A program made the position numbers and the translations under genes. DNA of 64,000 nt from Acidovorax sp. 106 (GTDB taxonomy: Bacteria > Pseudomonadota > Gammaproteobacteria > Burkholderiales > Burkholderiaceae_C): assembly GCF_003663825.1 (NCBI RefSeq), contig NZ_RCCC01000001.1, positions 2,488,501-2,552,500 of the forward strand, written 5' to 3'. A model generated the notes under the pieces. It did not search any database, was not told the origin of the DNA, and saw only the letters and a program-made list of their open reading frames with translations. Positions 46,199 through 52,639 of this stretch are shown here, piece after piece (the first letter of the stretch is position 1; each line of letters opens with the position of its first letter).

Positions 46199-47338
46199 TC
46201 ATCTCATTTTCACCAAGCCATTCAGCACCTGGTCCAGGCCGCCAAACACCGAGATCTTGTCGATCCGCTCGGCCACACGCTCCAGCGTCTCCAGCTCCTT
46301 CATGCGCAGTGCGACGGGGTTGTCCTCCATCACCTTGGCGGTGTTGAGCAGGGATCGCGTCGCTGCAGTTTCCTCGCGGCGGCGGATCACGTTGGCCTCG
46401 GCCTGCTTCTGCGCCTGCACCACCTGGGTCAGGATGGTTTTCATCTCGCCGGGCAGCACGATGTCTTTCACGCCCACGCTCTCCAGCTGCATGCCATAGG
46501 GCTGCAGCTTGGCGGCCATGTGTGCGGTCACCACTTCGTCGATCACCGTCTTGTTTTCCAGCAGCTCATCGAGCGTGCGGGTGCCCACGGCGGCGCGCAG
46601 CGCAAACTGCAGCTCGCGGTACAGGTAGTCGGCAGGCTTTTGCAACTGGCCATAGGCCTGCAGCACATGCACAAAGCGGTAGGTGGCGCACAAGTTCAGT
46701 CGCAGGCTCACCTTGTCGCGGGTCATGATGTCCTGGCCCGATACCTCTACGGCTTGCAGGCGCAAATCCACCAGCTCCACCGCCACGGTGCGGCCGTACT
46801 TCCAGAACGCGTAGGTGCCTGCGGCCAGCAGGCGCTCGACCTTGCCGTCCACCGTCAGCAGGCCGCACTGGCCCTCGGGCACCTGCACTTGCAGCACACC
46901 GGCCAATCCGGTCACACTGCGCTGGCGCAGCTGGGTTTGCGTCAATCGCGCTACCAGTGCGGCGGGCAGCTCTGCGCCCGCTTGCAGGTCCACCACTTGC
47001 ACGCTCACATCCACCAAGCCTTTCCAATAAAGGCGACGGGTGCCAGGCGGCAAGATCTCGACCAGCACGCCGTTTTCGCTGCGCAGGCCCACTTCGGTTT
47101 CCGACAGGTTCACCTGCACAAACTCGGCCGCCACCACGGCGGGCTCCTGCGCCATCAGGTAGTCGGCCAGGCCGTGGGTGAAGGCGGGTTGTTCGAGGGC
47201 GAAGGTCTCCACGCGCATCTGGTCCATGCCCGCAAACAGCCAGTGGGTGCCGCTGCGCAGCACACGGTCAAAGCTGCCGTTGCGCAGCAGCAGGGCGCGT
47301 TCGTTTTTCTTCACTGTGGCGCGTTGGATCTTCAGCAT
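46199..47338 (-). CDS. Slipin-family SPFH/Band 7 protein
   Basis: 379 aa from the ATG at 47338, preceded by AGAGGAAATAAAA; an ATG twelve codons upstream lacks a ribosome site. It has an N-terminal domain of about 130 residues without an obvious long membrane helix (KIQRATVKKNERALLLRNGSFDRVLRSGTHWLF), then an SPFH domain (about 155-330) with LTVDGKVERLLAAGTYAFWKYGRTVAVELVDLR, SGQDIMTRDKVSLRLNLCATYR and the coiled segment GEMKTILTQVVQAQKQAEANVIRRREETAATRSLLNTAK. Slipins form oligomeric membrane-associated scaffolds. Slipin genes next to rtcB are known in other bacteria, so this is probably an accessory of the RNA-repair response. It is the first protein gene after the structured RNA leader. Confidence 0.87.
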   Translation of the reverse strand: MLKIQRATVKKNERALLLRNGSFDRVLRSGTHWLFAGMDQMRVETFALEQPAFTHGLADYLMAQEPAVVAAEFVQVNLSETEVGLRSENGVLVEILPPGTRRLYWKGLVDVSVQVVDLQAGAELPAALVARLTQTQLRQRSVTGLAGVLQVQVPEGQCGLLTVDGKVERLLAAGTYAFWKYGRTVAVELVDLRLQAVEVSGQDIMTRDKVSLRLNLCATYRFVHVLQAYGQLQKPADYLYRELQFALRAAVGTRTLDELLENKTVIDEVVTAHMAAKLQPYGMQLESVGVKDIVLPGEMKTILTQVVQAQKQAEANVIRRREETAATRSLLNTAKVMEDNPVALRMKELETLERVAERIDKISVFGGLDQVLNGLVKMR

Positions 47339-47560
47339 TTTTATTTCCTCTCTATCGTTCTTCGTTGTCGTCACTTGTCACATATCGGGTTGCCGTTACA
47401 GCAGCAGCGGGGCCCCAGGGGGCGCAGCCACGGGCCATGCAGTGCGCCGTGGTTGCTGCCCCGGTCCCAGGTGGGTAGGGCTGCAGCGCGGCTGGCTGCG
47501 GGCGCGGGCTGTGCCGGGTGCTGGCACAAACCGCCACCGGCTGACGGGGCGGGGCCTTGC

Positions 47561-47642
47561 GGTTGCGGCGCAACCTGGGGGCTTCTCCCCGCGTTCGGCG
47601 GGTGGTCTTTCGACCGGTACTTCCAGTAATGGTCTTGCGACC
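47561..47642 (-). ncRNA. Array of small hairpins in the rtc operon leader
   Basis: Read on the minus strand, five stem-loops follow one another: GGTC-GCAA-GACC (47642-47631), GGTC-GAAA-GACC (47615-47604), CCCGC-CGAAC-GCGGG (about 47602-47588), GGGG-AGAAG-CCCC (47590-47578) and GGTTGC-GCC-GCAACC (47575-47561). The first two have identical stems and GNRA loops. The rest of the leader to the slipin start (47560-47339) is very GC-rich, with no gene or further clear signal. Confidence 0.6.
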
Positions 47643-47708
47643 ATGGGCAGGAATCGAACCTGCTACAGAGCTCTTGCGAGGTTGCTCTACCAATGAGCTA
47701 CCAGTGGT
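47636..47708 (-). ncRNA. tRNA-like RNA 2, lacking a real anticodon arm
   Basis: On the minus strand it has U8-A9-like TA, a canonical D-arm (GCTC-ATTGGTA-GAGC) and a canonical T-arm (GCAGG-TTCGATT-CCTGC). The region between them is 20 nt, at least 3 nt too short for a normal anticodon arm plus variable loop, and folds as CTC-GCAA-GAG. The acceptor ends pair as ACCA-(C)-TGG with CCA-TGGT, with one bulged C. No CCA end is encoded (TCGCA follows). Its 5' end overlaps the CCA of tRNA-like RNA 1, so both cannot be intact from one transcript. Confidence 0.72.
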
Positions 47709-47764
47709 GGCACGCCTGGAGTCGAACCAGACACCGCTTGCGCAGTGGTTTCCACAACCGTGCC
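47705..47764 (-). ncRNA. tRNA-like RNA 1, with encoded CCA end
   Basis: 60 nt. The acceptor stem is GGCACG/CGTGCC (6 bp), followed by discriminator A and CCA. The T-arm is tRNA-like (TCTGG-TTCGACT-CCAGG). The D-arm position holds a short hairpin (GGTT-GTGGA-AACC) and the anticodon arm is replaced by ACTGC-GCAA-GCGGT with a GNRA tetraloop. It has no anticodon and cannot decode; it looks like a tRNA mimic, in the way that the tRNA-like part of bacterial Y RNAs does. Confidence 0.72.
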
Positions 47765-47767
47765 GTC

Positions 47768-47894
47768 ATCCAGCGCTTGCGGTGTGCGGCATGCAGGGGA
47801 TCGACAGAGTCCTGAGACTCCGGATTCCCGGCACCGGCGGGGTGAACGTTAGTCCTAACCCCGGCCTGTGAGCGGTCACCGTTTGCGCTGGATG
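47768..47894 (-). ncRNA. Structured 127-nt RNA with paired ends (Y-RNA-like architecture)
   Basis: The two ends are complementary: ATCCAGCGC at the 5' end (47893-47885) with GCGCTGGAT at the 3' end (47776-47768), then a 3x3 internal loop, then CGGTG with CACCG, 14 bp in all. Inside are a CGGGG/CCCCG stem enclosing GTTA-GGAC-TAAC, and a long imperfect hairpin capped by GAGTC-TCAG-GACTC. The predicted sigma54 start (47894) is the first base before the 5' strand. Bacterial Y RNAs have this closed-end form and occur in rsr-rtc loci. No Ro/Rsr gene lies in the window and I cannot confirm a Ro-binding motif. Confidence 0.65.
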
Positions 47895-47903
47895 CTCTAT
47901 CTA

Positions 47904-47920
47904 TTGCCAGATGCATGCCA
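47904..47920 (-). promoter_or_regulatory. Sigma54 -24/-12 promoter of the rtc operon
   Basis: TGGCAT-GCATC-TGGCA on the minus strand, compared with the consensus TGGCAC-N5-TTGCA. The GG and GC dinucleotides have the required spacing. It points away from rtcR and predicts transcription from about 47894. RtcR belongs to the sigma54-dependent activators, so promoter and regulator agree. Confidence 0.82.
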
Positions 47921-48016
47921 GGTCGCTGGTGTAGGTGTAAAAACCTTTTAACCTATTGATTTGATTGAATAAAGTTTTTTCTCTGTTGGGGCTGCCCAAA
48001 TATCTTATGAATAATT

Positions 48017-48034
48017 ACTAGAATGAAAGCTAGT
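48017..48034. promoter_or_regulatory. Inverted repeat upstream of rtcR, possible RtcR site
   Basis: ACTAG, eight bases, CTAGT, 18 bp upstream of the rtcR ATG and about 120 bp upstream of the predicted rtc start, a normal distance for an activator site of a sigma54 promoter. The whole 47925-48051 stretch is AT-rich, unlike its surroundings. Confidence 0.35.
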
Positions 48035-48051
48035 TAATTAGATAAATAGCC

Positions 48052-49674
48052 ATGCGAAAAAACAAGGTGGTGATTGGCTTCTTGGGCACGCAACTCGACT
48101 CCGGCCGGGGCGCGGGGCGGTGGGAGAAGTGGCGCCCTTCTGTGTCGCTGGTGCAGCACGAAGACGTGGTGATCGGGCGGCTGGAGCTGCTCTACACCCC
48201 CGCGCACAAAGACCTGGCGCAGTGGGTTAAGGCCGACATGGCGCAGGCCTCGCCCGAGACCACGGTGAATCTGGTGCCCCTGCCCATGGCCGACCCGTGG
48301 GACTTTGGCGAGGTGTATGCGCAGCTGTTTGACTGGGTGCAGACCTACCGCTTTGACACCGAGCGCGAGGAGTACTGGACGCACATCACCACGGGCACCC
48401 ATGTAGCGCAGATTTGCCTGTTCTTGCTGGTGGAGTCGCGCCGCATTCCGGGCGTGCTGGTGCAGACCTCGCCCCCAAAGCGCCAGCGCGTCGGTGACCC
48501 GGGCAGCTACACGCTGATTGACCTGGACTTGTCGCGCTATGACGTGATTGCGCAGCGCTTTGGTGCCGAGCAGCAGGACGCGGTGCAGTTCCTCAAAAGC
48601 GGCATTGCCACGCGCAATGCGCGCTTTAACGCACTGATCGACGAGGTGGAGCGCGTGGCGGTGCGCTCGCGCGCGCCCATCCTGTTCACCGGGCCCACGG
48701 GTGCGGGCAAGTCGCATTTGGCGCGGCGCATGTTTGAGCTCAAAAAATCGCGCCACCAGGTAGAGGGCGAGTTTGTAGAGGTGAACTGCGCCACGTTGCG
48801 AGGCGATGGCGCTGCGTCAACGCTGTTCGGGCACAAAAAGGGCGCTTTCACTGGTGCCGCTGCCGACCGGCCCGGCCTGCTGCGCGCGGCGCACAAGGGG
48901 GTCTTGTTTCTCGACGAAATCGGTGAGCTGGGCCTGGATGAGCAGGCCATGCTGCTCAAGGCGGTGGAGGAAAAGCGCTTTTACCCGATGGGCAGCGACC
49001 GCGAGGTGGAGAGCGACTTTCAACTGGTGGCCGGAACCAACCGCGACCTGCGCACCGAGGTGGCTGCGGGGCGCTTTCGCGAAGACCTGTTCGCCCGCAT
49101 CAACCTGTGGAGCTACGTGCTGCCGGGCCTGGCCCAGCGGCCCGAGGACATTGAGCCCAATGTGGAGCACCTGCTGACCCGCGCGGGTGCGGAGCTGGGC
49201 TGCAGCGTGCGCTTGTCGAACGAGGCCCGCGCCGCCTACCTGCGCTACGCCCAGTCGCCCGAGGCGCTGTGGACCGGCAACTTCCGTGATCTGTCGGCCA
49301 GCGTGACGCGCCTGGCCACCCTGGCCGACAGCGGCCGCATTGGCCTGCCGCTGGTGGAGGCCGAGATCGCCCGTCTGCGCTGGCTGTGGCAGCCTGTCAG
49401 CGATGCGCGCAGCGGGTTGGTGTCTGCCGCAGGGGCGGTGGGTCGCGACGATCTTGCGGGCCTGCTGGGTGAAAGTGCCGTGGAGTCGATGGACCTGTTT
49501 GACCAACTTCAACTGGCCGCCGTGCTGCAGGTGTGCCGCCAGGCGCGCACCTTGTCGGATGCCGGGCGCCAGCTGTTCCAGGCCTCGCGCACACAGCGCA
49601 CGGTGGTCAATGATGCAGACCGTTTGCGCAAGTACCTGGCGCGGTTTGGGCTGGATTGGGAGCGTGTGCAGTAG
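48052..49674 (+). CDS. rtcR: Sigma54-dependent transcriptional activator RtcR
   Basis: 540 aa. Residues 1-180 are the RtcR N-terminal CARF-type sensor (VVIGFLGTQLDSGRGAGRWEKWRPSVSL; EEYWTHITTGTHVAQICLFLLVESRRIPG). Residues 185-430 are an AAA+ domain with Walker A FTGPTGAGKSH near 222, the sigma54-contact loop KGAFTGA near 263 and Walker B VLFLDEIGELG near 285. The C-terminus is a helix-turn-helix (RTLSDAGRQLFQASRTQRTVVNDADRLRKYLARFGL). It closely follows E. coli RtcR. The sensor is thought to bind RNA fragments with 2',3'-cyclic phosphate ends and so trigger the divergent repair operon (from recent literature as I recall). Confidence 0.96.
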   Translation: MRKNKVVIGFLGTQLDSGRGAGRWEKWRPSVSLVQHEDVVIGRLELLYTPAHKDLAQWVKADMAQASPETTVNLVPLPMADPWDFGEVYAQLFDWVQTYRFDTEREEYWTHITTGTHVAQICLFLLVESRRIPGVLVQTSPPKRQRVGDPGSYTLIDLDLSRYDVIAQRFGAEQQDAVQFLKSGIATRNARFNALIDEVERVAVRSRAPILFTGPTGAGKSHLARRMFELKKSRHQVEGEFVEVNCATLRGDGAASTLFGHKKGAFTGAAADRPGLLRAAHKGVLFLDEIGELGLDEQAMLLKAVEEKRFYPMGSDREVESDFQLVAGTNRDLRTEVAAGRFREDLFARINLWSYVLPGLAQRPEDIEPNVEHLLTRAGAELGCSVRLSNEARAAYLRYAQSPEALWTGNFRDLSASVTRLATLADSGRIGLPLVEAEIARLRWLWQPVSDARSGLVSAAGAVGRDDLAGLLGESAVESMDLFDQLQLAAVLQVCRQARTLSDAGRQLFQASRTQRTVVNDADRLRKYLARFGLDWERVQ

Positions 49675-49996
49675 CTTGTTGGGCATTGAGCGGGGTGGTT
49701 GCGTCCTTGGTCTGTGAGCAGGTTCGACAAGCCACAGCTTTGGCTGGTCGGGTGTTTCCAGTTGTTCTGCACACAGTGGCGTGTGATGCCTGTGCAACGC
49801 TTTGGGCGAGGCCGGGAAAAACGTGAAATATGTCGCAGCCAGAAGGGGTGCCCCTTCCCATAATCCGATCCCTTGAACGGGGCTGGGTGGCAGCGTCGCG
49901 GGCATGGGTGACCTAGGTTGCTCGCTGCTCGCGGGCAGCGCGGCCCGGGCATTTTTCACATGCGGCGCAGATCGCCGTTTCAAGGGAGTTACTACG
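49675..49996. other. Gap of 322 bp without recognised gene
   Basis: Between rtcR and the lipoprotein gene. Small open frames occur on both strands but none has a ribosome site and plausible protein. A CAAGGGAGTTACTACG sequence at its right end is the ribosome site of the lipoprotein gene. No terminator or repeat family member is apparent. Confidence 0.6.
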
Positions 49997-50905
49997 ATGA
50001 ACCATTCCAATCCATGGGCGCGCGCCTGTGTCCTGGCTTCTCTGGCCTGGCTGACCGCTTGCGGCGGGGGCAGCTCTGGCGCCGATGCCGATCCCACGAC
50101 CCCAGCCCCTGCTCCGGCGCCTGCGCCAAGCCCTGCGCCTTCTCCCTCGCCAAGTCCTGCTCCTAGCCCCGCACCCGCACCCGCACCCGCACCCGCACCC
50201 GCACCCGCACCCGCACCCGCACCGCAGCCTGACACACCGCCCGGTGGCTTGTACGTGGGCTTCTACGCGGAGGATGCCACGGCCAACCCTGAAGACCCCA
50301 CGCTGGGCGCTTTCCAGATGCGTTTGCCTGAAGGCAATGCCAACTTCGAGGGCAGCATGTTCTTTACCTACGTGGGCTGCCAGAGCAGCAACGTGGGCTC
50401 TATCACCGGCAGCAAGGCCGGGGCGGACATTCGCGGAAGCATCGCGGGCACGGTGGATGGCCTGGCCCAAACGGGCAGCTACAGCGGCGCCTACGATGCG
50501 ATGGCGCAGCGCTACACCGGCACCTATGTGTTGGCCGGTGGCAAGCAGTACCGCGACCTGCGCCCTTGCATCGAGTACTACATCGCCCCCAACGGCACGT
50601 TTGAGATGTACCCCGTGGGCGTCTCGCAGCCCAGCAGCTTCAAGATCACGGTCAATGGCCGCAACATCCAGTGGGGCAGCCTGAGCGGTGCACGCCAGAC
50701 GTTGGTGTACGTGTTGGACCCCTCCATCACCGCTGCAGGCGCTAACCCGGTGCTGTGGCAAGGGTTGGTGGACAGCGTGGTGGACGCCGCCTTGCCGCAG
50801 GCCGTGCCGCTGGCATCAGGGCGTGAGTATGTGGCCGCCGTGGCGGTGGGGTCGTCCAGTCTGCAGCGACTGGGGTTTGGCAGTGTGCGGTTTGTGGCGC
50901 CCTGA
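49997..50905 (+). CDS. Putative lipoprotein with a Pro-Ala repeat stalk
   Basis: 302 aa from the ATG at 49997. A type II signal peptide (MNHSNPWARACVLASLAWLTACGGGSSG) has a lipobox LTAC with the lipidated Cys near residue 22. It is followed by about 45 residues of Pro-Ala/Pro-Ser (residues about 35-76), a flexible stalk encoded partly by nine CCCGCA units. The remaining 220 residues form an unrecognised, glycine- and tyrosine-rich, probably beta-structured domain (GLYVGFYAEDATANPEDPTLGAFQMRLPEGN; GSYSGAYDAMAQRYTGTYVLAGGKQY). It is likely anchored in the outer membrane; function unknown. Confidence 0.8.
   Translation: MNHSNPWARACVLASLAWLTACGGGSSGADADPTTPAPAPAPAPSPAPSPSPSPAPSPAPAPAPAPAPAPAPAPAPQPDTPPGGLYVGFYAEDATANPEDPTLGAFQMRLPEGNANFEGSMFFTYVGCQSSNVGSITGSKAGADIRGSIAGTVDGLAQTGSYSGAYDAMAQRYTGTYVLAGGKQYRDLRPCIEYYIAPNGTFEMYPVGVSQPSSFKITVNGRNIQWGSLSGARQTLVYVLDPSITAAGANPVLWQGLVDSVVDAALPQAVPLASGREYVAAVAVGSSSLQRLGFGSVRFVAP
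50168..50221 (+). repeat. Nine tandem CCCGCA units in the lipoprotein gene
   Basis: Nine perfect 6-bp units (54 bp) encode (Pro-Ala)9. Unit changes would lengthen or shorten the stalk without frameshift. Confidence 0.95.
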
Positions 50906-50923
50906 TGGGCGATAATCCGCAGC

Positions 50924-51263
50924 GTGAAGCGCGCCAGACCGCCGCTGGTGCAATCTGGGAAACCAGGCACTGGAGGAACGTCCGGACTGCACAGGACAGC
51001 GTAGCAGCTAACGGCTGCCCACCGTGAGGTGAGGATCAGAGCAACAGAGACGAGTCCCAGGGGAGTGCCGCAAGGTAGACCACTGGGGGTGAAACGGGCA
51101 ATCTCTACGCGCAGCAATACCAAGTAGGCCAACGTTGATGTGGTTCCGCAGAGTTGGCGGGTAGGTAGCACCGAGCCGTGGTGGCGACACCCGGCCCAGA
51201 TTAATGGCGGTCACACTGCGGGCAACCGTGGTGCACAGAATCCGGCTTATCGGCGCGCTTCAC
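50924..51263 (+). ncRNA. rnpB: RNase P RNA (class A)
   Basis: About 340 nt. The ends pair: GTGAAGCGCGCC (50924-50935) with GGCGCGCTTCAC (51252-51263). The universally conserved 5' segment GAGGAACGTCCGGACTG, the CCACTGGGGGTGAAACGGG-type region and the 3' conserved ACAGAATCCGGCTTATCGG are all present in the correct order. It is the catalytic subunit that matures tRNA 5' ends. A strong terminator follows. Confidence 0.97.
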
Positions 51264-51272
51264 ACTTTATTG

Positions 51273-51308
51273 AAAAGGGCTGGTGCATACAGGTGCACCA
51301 GCCCTTTT
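51273..51308 (+). terminator. Terminator of rnpB
   Basis: AAAAGGGCTGGTGCA, short loop, TGCACCAGCCCTTTT: a 15-bp stem, with A and T runs on both sides so it could act in both directions and serve the convergent peptidase gene. Confidence 0.93.
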
Positions 51309-51372
51309 GTTTTGCGGCGTCTCTGGGTTGTCGCCCAGCCAGCGTGCATGTCAGCGGCCAGGCCCCTCCGCG

Positions 51373-52638
51373 CTACCGCGGGCAATGCGGCGCGTGCCCT
51401 TGCTCCAGCTCGGTGGCGCGTTGCACGGTATCGGGGTGGCTGCTGAGCAAAGACCACACGGGGTGGGCCTCGGCCTTGGCTTTTGTGGGGGCCTTGGGTG
51501 CAGGCTGCGGTGCACTGGCGGGCGCGCTGCCCGCTTCGGCGGGTGGGGGTGCGGGGTGCGCGCTCTGGTTGGCCGATGCCGTGGGCTCATCGCGCTTTCG
51601 CTGTTTGCCTTCGGCTTCGTCGTCGTGCGCAATTGCCAGCAGCAGCTTGCCCATGGGCGCGGTGGGCAAGGACGCGTGCCCCATCAGGGCGATGGCGTAG
51701 CAGTCGGCCTCGCGCTCGTGGTTGCGGCTGTAGGCGCGGCCCGTCAGCACCGTGGCGCCCGTGGACACCACCCCCGATACGTCGCCCAACGCCAGCCCCA
51801 GGCCCATGTTCAGCACGCCTTGCTCCACCACCATGCGCATCGAGTGGCGATAGACCACATGGCCGATTTCGTGCGCTAACACGCCCACCAGGGCGTCGTC
51901 GCTGATGCCTTTGTCGGCAGCGGCTTTGACGATGGCGTCGGTCATCACCACCTTGCCGCCTGGCAGGGCAAAGGCGTTGGCGCCCATGCCAGAGCGGAAC
52001 TCCAGCGTCAGCGCAGGCTGGTAGCCTGGGTAGCGCTGCAGCCCAGGCGGTGGCTTTTGCACCAGGGCATCAAAGCGTGCTTTCAGCTGGGCTTGCCGCT
52101 CGGCGGGCAGCTTGCTGGGTTTGAGAAAGCCGTCGTCCATGCGCTGCAGCACGTTGTCAGACAGGCGCGTTTCCCAGCTCAGCGGCACAAAACGGGTCAG
52201 CTGTGCCGCAGCCCACGGGGTTCCATAGCGATAAAACAGCCCCAGGCCCACGACCGACAGGGCCATGGCACCCAGCAGCAGCGGCCAGCGCGTTTGCATG
52301 CGCTGGGCCACGCCGGGCCGCTTGCCTGCGGCCGCCAGGGCGGCGTGCCACTGGGCGACGGCGTCCACCTCCAGGCTGCCGCGCTCGCGCAGGTCTACCA
52401 CCACGCGGGGTTGGGGGCGGCGTTCGCTCCAGGCTTCGGGCCAGTCGACCTGGTCGTGGGTGAACATGGTGGCGGGCGTCCCCGGCTCAGCCAGCAAATG
52501 CAGCGCTAGCGTGGGGCCCTTGGAGCCCGGTTGCACGGCCACCGTCACGGGGCGGGGCTTGCTGCTCAGGCCGTCAAACCAGCGCCCCGCCAGCAAGGTG
52601 GGTGGCTGCTGGGAGGGCGCGTGCTGGGGCTCGCTCAT
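51373..52638 (-). CDS. M48-family membrane metallopeptidase
   Basis: 421 aa. An N-terminal cytoplasmic domain of about 115 residues precedes one membrane helix (about 118-137, RWPLLLGAMALSVVGLGLFYR). The M48 zinc site is H256-E-I-G-H260 in VGVLAHEIGHVVYRH, with the third ligand in SRNHEREADCYAIALM near 310. The C-terminal 70 residues are a Pro/Ala-rich linker and SSHPDTVQRATELEQ. It starts 1 nt after the stop of the DUF898 gene, a pairing (YjgN plus M48) frequently seen, so the peptidase may act on or with that membrane protein. Confidence 0.88.
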   Translation of the reverse strand: MSEPQHAPSQQPPTLLAGRWFDGLSSKPRPVTVAVQPGSKGPTLALHLLAEPGTPATMFTHDQVDWPEAWSERRPQPRVVVDLRERGSLEVDAVAQWHAALAAAGKRPGVAQRMQTRWPLLLGAMALSVVGLGLFYRYGTPWAAAQLTRFVPLSWETRLSDNVLQRMDDGFLKPSKLPAERQAQLKARFDALVQKPPPGLQRYPGYQPALTLEFRSGMGANAFALPGGKVVMTDAIVKAAADKGISDDALVGVLAHEIGHVVYRHSMRMVVEQGVLNMGLGLALGDVSGVVSTGATVLTGRAYSRNHEREADCYAIALMGHASLPTAPMGKLLLAIAHDDEAEGKQRKRDEPTASANQSAHPAPPPAEAGSAPASAPQPAPKAPTKAKAEAHPVWSLLSSHPDTVQRATELEQGHAPHCPR

Positions 52639-52639
52639 G

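Noticed and set aside
47636..47708. An ordinary tRNA gene on the minus strand
   Set aside because: D- and T-arms are good, but the central region is too short for an anticodon arm and no CCA-ready acceptor end is present, so it is reported as tRNA-like instead.
50100..50225. CRISPR-like array
   Set aside because: The repeats are contiguous 6-bp units without spacers and lie inside an open reading frame. No CRISPR array or cas gene was seen in the window.
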